Positions 58,168 to 64,000 of a stretch of DNA of 64,000 nucleotides are shown here, one piece after another (position 1 is the first letter of the stretch; each line of letters opens with the position of its first letter). Source of the stretch: Rhytidiadelphus loreus. Its lineage: Eukaryota; Streptophyta; Bryopsida; Hypnales; Hylocomiaceae. The notes beneath the pieces are model-generated. The model saw nothing but the letters and a program-made list of their open reading frames with translations, ran no database searches and was not told the origin of the DNA. Position numbers and translations under genes: made by a program. The stretch spans positions 75,329,839-75,393,838 of the forward strand of contig OX344761.1 in NCBI GenBank assembly GCA_947034895.1, in the 5' to 3' direction.

Positions 58168-58704
58168 GTTGAAAATATTCAACATTTTGCATTATTTCAA
58201 TTTTCAACATTTTTCAATATTTTCTAATTGTGCACCCAAAAGAGGCATGCAATCTTGCCCCTACCTCCCCCTTCAGTGGAAAAACCTAGGTTGTTGGATC
58301 TAAATTAGAAAAAATTGAGTCCCTTCAAAATGCTATCGATTTTGATTTTCAAAAAACAATTGTTATTGAAACGCCGCCATCAATCTCAATTCAAGAAAAT
58401 TGCCCCCTCTAATGCCATTGATCTTTAATTTTCAGTAAACACGATCACTATTGATCGCACCATCTCAATTGTTGATTTAACTAGGGTTGCTAATTTGATT
58501 AGGATTTAGTGTTGATCACTGTTGCAGATTGTTCCTAGCTTTTTCACTTTAGTTATTGTAGTCTGTCTTTTGTTAAACTCTACTACTATCATTATCTTCC
58601 CACTATGTGTATGTTTGCCTTCGAGATTCTCATCAAGCATGTTGAGGTTTTCTTGTATCTTTTAGCATGCAACAAGGGTGGTGGTTGCATCATCTTTGAG
58701 CATG
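58168..58704. other. Intergenic, trace of dispersed repeat
   Basis: The part near 58258-58310 (CCTCCCCCTTCAGTGG, then GTTGTTGGATCTAAAT) resembles the repeats at 11.6 and 56.1 kb. No gene is seen. Confidence 0.45.
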
Positions 58705-60907
58705 CACTAGAAGAAACCCTTGTTTTTTGTGTTGTTCTAAAAGATGTGAAAGTGCGTTGTTTTGAATTGAAAGCATGTCAACTCTAATGTCACCTAAAAT
58801 CTATCAAAGGCAGCATTTCTATAAACGGCTAAAATATTCTAAAATGCGCACTAATGTCTACATGTTTGATGAAAACGGCTGCAAATACCTCATGTCTACA
58901 CCCTCCAATCTGTCACATCAATCGCTAGAAGAAAGCCTTCTTTAATTGGATGTTCTTGCATCAAAGTTGACGGATTTTTTTGTGCATCCAATGTAACATC
59001 TTCATGTGTTTATGTCAACAATGACACCCCAATGTAACATCTTATGCTACATTGGATGTCATTGTTGATGAAGATGTTACATTGGATGCGCAGGATAATC
59101 CCTCAACTTTGACACAAGAACATCCAATTAAACAAGGCTTCCTACTAGTGGATGTTTTAGTAGCCACATCATTTTTTTTGGTTCGGGCAATGTTCATTTA
59201 AAAAACAAATAAATAATCACTATAAAAATGTGGCATGTCACATGATTCACTGAAAATATGTGGCATTAATGGTATTAAATTATTTAGAATTAATATCATT
59301 CAAATATACAAAATAATTATTTTTAAAAAAGGCAAAGAGAACAAATCAAAAGAAATTCTAAAATTCACAAATAATTTATGACCTATCATTTAAAGAACTT
59401 TTGATGGAGAAGTCAAGTAATTACATCATTGGTGCTTATGAAGATAAGGGGAAGAAGGGTACATTTTACACCTAAATCCACTGTCCATCCATGACAAAGG
59501 ATATGGGATAATTCAAAATTGAAAACTTGACCACATAACATGCAAATGTTTTCTCAAACATTCAATTTTGAACAAAAAATTTGTTTTACATATCCCATAC
59601 AAGTTGCCTTACTTCCTACCAACCCACTAGTATAAAGCCTAAAAGACCAAGGCTTCTTTACTGCAAATCAACACCCAAGATTTCCATCTATATAGAAAAG
59701 AGTAAAAAAACTTAATTGTTTCTTTTGCACATCTAACCATAGTATCTTACACCTGATTAGTATAAAAATGTGTTGAAATTTTTTTTAAATTTTTGACTGC
59801 ATCCTTTGCAAGTTAAAGTGAAAAAAACAAAATTTCAGCACATTACGAGACTAGATTATTTGACTTTGAACCTTCTCAAATTAAATTTTTTGCACTACAG
59901 AGTTTTGAGCTTCAAATCTACATTATGGGGAATTGAGTTGAGAGTCTAGGAAAAAAAAGGACTTCAAAAAAACTTAATTTGTATTCTTTAAGAAATTATT
60001 AAGTAGAAATAGGTATGAGATAGAAGGAAAATTTTAATTATTAATATCCTTAAAATGGAATTATAACGCAATGATCCCAATGGTGAGATTGTTTTAGCAA
60101 AAAAATTAAACCATGTGGAACTTCTTTTTTTAACAATTGTAAAAATTGTGTTAAAAAATGAATCTTGCAAGTTATTTTTTAAAGAAAATGCTCTAATTGC
60201 CCCAAAACAAAATTGTCCATAACTTTCTCATAAGAAATCCAAATGGAATAAATCAAAGCTTTCCATGTAGACAAAAACAGAATCTATGAGGAAAAAAAAT
60301 TTAATTTAAATTTTCAAATTTTTTTTTGTTGCCCCCCACCTCCTATTTTGAGCTTATTTGGGCATAACTTTTGTTCTTCAGCACTGGTTGAAAAAAAATT
60401 ACATTCCCATGAAGCTAATTAGGTTTTTTATCTTTAAAATCAGTTTCAAAAAATAATGATAAAAATTCAACCCATAGGTATTTGACCAAAATTCCATTTG
60501 TTCCCAATGGTCTTTTAGGGGATAAAGAGCTCATTATTTCATTCATAATGTACATCCATCTGTTTGCCCTTCTTCTATTTATTTATCATCTAGTTTGAGT
60601 TTTATATCATTCCACTGTAACTTACAAAAATTTATTCAAATGAATCTAATTGAAAACTTCTAGCTGATGTGGCACTTCTATATTTTTTAAGACATTTTAA
60701 TAAACATGACCATGTTTTATTTGATGTCCGGAAAAACATACACATTCCTTGTGTCATCCACCTATTTTTACTCTTACATCCCCACGTCTTCCTCAACATT
60801 AGTAAAAATTTGCCTCTTATAGGCTCAAAATTTGTGACACATTGATGTCAATGAAAACATGGTCTGTTTTTTTGTAACACCACAAAAAACACGGGTTTCT
60901 TATAGTG
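58705..60907. mobile_element. Non-autonomous CACTA element (2.2 kb) with nested insertion
   Basis: The left end is CACTAGAAGAAACCCTTG followed by TTTTTTGTG; the right end, from the other strand, is CACTATAAGAAACCCGTG followed by TTTTTTGTG. The flanking triplets are ATG on both sides (58702-58704 and 60908-60910). A foldback element (58923-59150) is nested near the left end, and a TTAACCCC-family-like segment (about 59.99-60.54 kb) near the right. There is no transposase frame. Confidence 0.88.
58923..59150. mobile_element. Nested foldback MITE (228 bp)
   Basis: The left half (CGCTAGAAGAAAGCC, then TTAATTGGATGTTCTTG) and the right half (CAAGAACATCCAATTAA, then GGCTTCCTACTAGTG) are inverse copies. 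The centre carries further inverse copies of CATCCAATGTAACATC. The termini are CACTA-like, with a degenerate left end. Confidence 0.8.
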
Positions 60908-60910
60908 ATG

Positions 60911-62755
60911 CAACGATGTTAACAGTTTGGAGGGAGGACAACTTTGTGATTGTTTTGCATCTTGTTTAGTTTGGTCTCTATAATTTCAGAGTGTAGTGAA
61001 GAAGTGATTTTACAATTGGCAATAGAAGACAAATTGCTACTTCAATCATCAACTCCAACTACTAATTCTCAATGATGGTTAGTATGTTGTGAATTCTTGC
61101 AATGAACTGGAACTAATCTGCATTTTCTATCTTTTGATTCATTAGGGGTTCTTGTTTGGGGAAGCTTCAAAGCTCTCATATAAAAGCTATTATTTACATA
61201 TTTAATGGAAAAGTTAGAGCTCCTAGTTAATTCTATCCATGCAATTTCTGCATGCCTCATATTTCAGACTTGAACCATGAAAATTTGATAGGCCATACCT
61301 TGTCAATTTGAATTGTAGAAATAAATTTGCTAGTGATTATCTATGTAGTTTTGTGCATGTGGTATTCTAACAATTGACATTGTTATATGTAAATATAGAG
61401 ATCATAGGAGTTGATCTTGATTTAGGCTTAAGGCCACTTGCCTTGAAGAATGACAAAGCCTTAATTGGAATTTAATCAATTTTACAAAATTCATATTTCT
61501 ACATGATTTTTATACGAAAGACCTAACTAAAATTGTGCTACATCCACTTCAAATTACTTTCAACATTACTTAAAAGCTTTTGTAAGAACAAGTAATCACT
61601 TGATTTCATTATTTATATCATTTGAAAAATAAATGCAATTGTGTTTTATTTATGGTCCACAATTGTCATGTATTCAGATGTAACTTATTTATCTAGTGAA
61701 ACCAAGTGATTGGGCTCACACTATATGATTCAAATTTATTCCTCATTTTTTTGGAATTGATATAACAATAGAAGCTAAAAGAATTGTTACAAATGTTTAC
61801 TATAGTTCTTTGTTTTTTTGAATCTATGCTTTTTTTATACCTAGATCATGCATGCATACATATCTATAAAGGTGAACAATACAATAGGATACTTTCTTTT
61901 CAATATTTTATCAAATCAAAGTCACTCATGGGAACATAGTATGAGGAATTAGCCTAGCATTAGAGCATTGAAACACTTATGACTCTTTTAATAAAATTTT
62001 AAAACCACTATGGGTTTTCTTAAACACTTGTGGCATATTTTGTTTGAATAAAAAAATTTAATTAAAAAAAAGGACTAGTGTACTTCTTCAAGAATTTGAT
62101 TTAAATGGGTTTTTTCAAATGAAAAATGACCAAGAAAATGACACATGTAATTGTTTTTTAATACATGTAGAATTTTCCCAATTTTTGACAATTTGTCAAC
62201 TATGCCCTCACTAAAGAGGCAATCACATTGCTTTTAAGGTAGAAGGTTTTGAAATGGACCAAGTTCTAAAATGGCCCACCTCCTTAAATGTACACTATTT
62301 GTACATGTTTATTTTTCATAAGCTTCAACAATGTATAAAGAATGTTCATTTTAGGAGATGAGCCATCTTAGAGCCCTAGGCCATTTCAACTTCAAAATTT
62401 TATAACTAATTCCACAAAGCTCCCAAAAAATATGAAACAACTTGGATTAAATGTCAATTCCACTTGTCTTTCAAGGAAAATTTATTGAAAATTATTTCAA
62501 GATGTTTCACCTCCCCAAAATTCAATTCCAACCCTTAGAAGGTCCATTTAAGGACCTCCTACCTTACACTGACTCCTGCAGTTTCAAACAATGTTGATAA
62601 CAAATGAAATACATAATTTATTATGAATTAAAAACCTTTCATCATGTTGAATGATAACTAATTCACTCAGACAAAATATCATTTGCAAAGTAATTTGTTA
62701 CCAATGGATGACAAAATATCTTTGTACTGATAGGATAGAAGTGCAACTATTCATC
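60911..62755. other. AT-rich intergenic DNA
   Basis: No supported gene, RNA or paired termini. The short frame at 61069-61260 is unsupported. Confidence 0.45.
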
Positions 62756-63907
62756 CTCGGAATTTTGTTGTGAAAAGGGGAGATCTTTTCATCGAATGTA
62801 AATTGTCCACATTGAGCGAATTGCCATTCAGATTTGACCGGTATTCATCCCATCCTTTGAAACGTCATCCAACTACCGATCTGGCACTGGCTAGGTACTG
62901 GTCCCCGGCTACGACTATGTTAACAACAGTCCTGCTAGCGCCCCACCCTCATCATCACCAGTTCACCACTATCCACCTCAAAGAATTGTGCATGGGGTTC
63001 CAATACACTCTTAGGGTTAGGAGTACTGTACTGTCCAGTACATCTTGAGATTGTTTTATGAGTGATATCAGTTATTCAATAACGCATATCTGGAACTTTA
63101 AATTACTTTCAATCGGCCACTTCATGGTTTACCATTGGTAGTAGACTATGCATGCTACTAACAATAGTCAGAGTGCTCTTCAAGAGTGCACCTGGTAAAC
63201 TGCTTCAATGAGTTGCGTAGATTTGTCATTCAGTTTTCACCAGGCTACAGCTAGAAGGGCAGTTTTAGAGCACCTCTATGCAATTAAAACAATAGAATGG
63301 AAGTCTGCAAATCAAAGTTTTAGTTCCGCACCTTTGTGCTCTTCAGAACCATTCCCAAATTTGGAGAGCCCAACCTCTTGTCACCAGCTTCCGAACTTGC
63401 GAGCTTGTTTTCACTAAGTATGTATACTTGGCAATGAGGACCTAGAATCTTCCTTCGATGCGACAGAGATTCAAACAAAGAAGTGTCTTGAACAGTAAAC
63501 GGCAAATAAGAAAGAGAATGACGGGGAAGCCAACGATGGACATGTCGCTCATTGCACCCAAGTGCATAATACACAGTCAATACTAATTGACATTGAATAG
63601 CTCGTAATAATTTTACAATGAATTGCAACGGGATCGAAAAACTTTAACGAATCTTACTGTTCTAAGCACAAGAAACCAGTACTCTCAGTTTGCTACGGTA
63701 GTTCGGCAGTTTCCATCGACATACTACAATGAGTTAATAATAATGCAAGGTCCACAAACACACAAGGCTAGGTTCACTGGAAAGTGAAACCTTTATGTCA
63801 TAAATTACAACCAACCTAATAAATCTTAAGAGGTTGAGCGGGATTTTGGTACAAAGTCTCAAGGCAGCGCCTCGAGCATGCCAAGAGATCGGTAGTCTTC
63901 GGAAATG
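62756..63907. other. Right-edge region, possible gene-flanking DNA
   Basis: Composition becomes less AT-rich and more complex from about 62760, as in the flanks of the TELO2 and RRM genes. Frames at 62770-63048 (plus), 63208-63417 (plus) and 63320-63628 (minus) have no recognisable motif, and I cannot say which, if any, is coding. It may be the 3' UTR of the gene proposed at 63908-63987. Confidence 0.35.
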
Positions 63908-63987
63908 TTAATACCAAGTAGACAAATACCTGAGGTCATGTTCTAGACCGATGAATCCAAGCGGACAGTTCCTTTGCTCATTTACTC
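63908..63987 (-). CDS. Possible last exon of an unidentified minus-strand gene (partial)
   Basis: On the minus strand CCTTTGCAG (acceptor) is followed by a single open frame that reads VNEQRNCPLGFIGLEHDLRY and a short tail, ending at TAA 63910-63908. The other two frames are closed at once. A GT (AG|GTATTT) at 63929-63928 could instead be a donor, making this an internal exon 63930..63987. I do not recognise the family; the rest would lie beyond the window. Confidence 0.3.
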
Positions 63988-64000
63988 CTGCAAAGGTATG

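Noticed and set aside
1..64000. CRISPR arrays, bacterial operons or prophage-like modules
   Set aside because: Spliced genes, plastid-targeting proteins and plant transposons show eukaryotic nuclear DNA; the tandem repeats have no spacer structure.
1..64000. tRNA and rRNA genes
   Set aside because: Reading through for T-loop (GGTTCGANTCC-like) and A-box patterns with a paired acceptor stem, I found none convincing; a covariance-model search would be needed to exclude them.

Overview
This window looks like nuclear DNA of a land plant with a repeat-rich, strongly AT-biased genome. The evidence is a plant-type, intron-rich TEL2/TELO2 gene, two genes for plastid-targeted twin-RRM proteins of the chloroplast ribonucleoprotein (cpRNP) type, CACTA-type transposons, and a wide spread of decayed transposons (hAT-like, pogo-like, LINE). 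A large-genome non-flowering plant (gymnosperm, fern or lycophyte) fits the relic types, but that is inference; the sequence does not name the species.

Layout. From 1 to 17.8 kb there is no convincing host gene. The stretch holds a minisatellite near 1.5-1.9 kb, a CACTA element at 3673-5521 sitting inside an older dispersed repeat, a 1.6-kb inverted-repeat unit around a pogo-like transposase relic (6541-8166), several tandem repeats, and a TTAA-bounded MITE at 17022-17270. From 17873 to 25298 (minus strand) lies a TEL2/TELO2 homologue. I could resolve 16 coding exons whose splice phases all agree, giving about 1098 residues. Head-to-head with it, across about 1.5 kb, is a single-exon plastid RNA-binding protein gene (26836-27708, plus strand).

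From 28.4 to 50 kb the window is again dominated by repeats: a LINE fragment, a 53-bp tandem array, a palindrome-rich foldback MITE at 36983-37456, a TTAA-bounded element at 42444-43029, a CACTA element at 46826-47808, and a decayed hAT-like (DUF4371-type) transposase at 47.9-50.3 kb. At 52.4-54.5 kb is a second, inverted copy of the plastid RRM gene (CDS 53407-54276, minus strand) with its 3' flank. A third, partial copy of the 3' flank alone lies at 51.0-51.3 kb. The right part (54.5-61 kb) is a dense cluster of MITEs, including CACTA and foldback elements nested in one another. The last 1.2 kb is less AT-rich and may contain the end of a gene that continues beyond the window.

How the genes work together. 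No operon-like logic is expected. TEL2 is a cytosolic/nuclear cofactor for maturation of PIKK kinases, while the RRM proteins act in plastid RNA processing and stability. The clearest biology specific to this window is the inverted RRM gene duplication: the 3' half of the CDS and the proximal 3' UTR are almost identical, while the 5' half and the distal flank are diverged, as expected from recent gene conversion.
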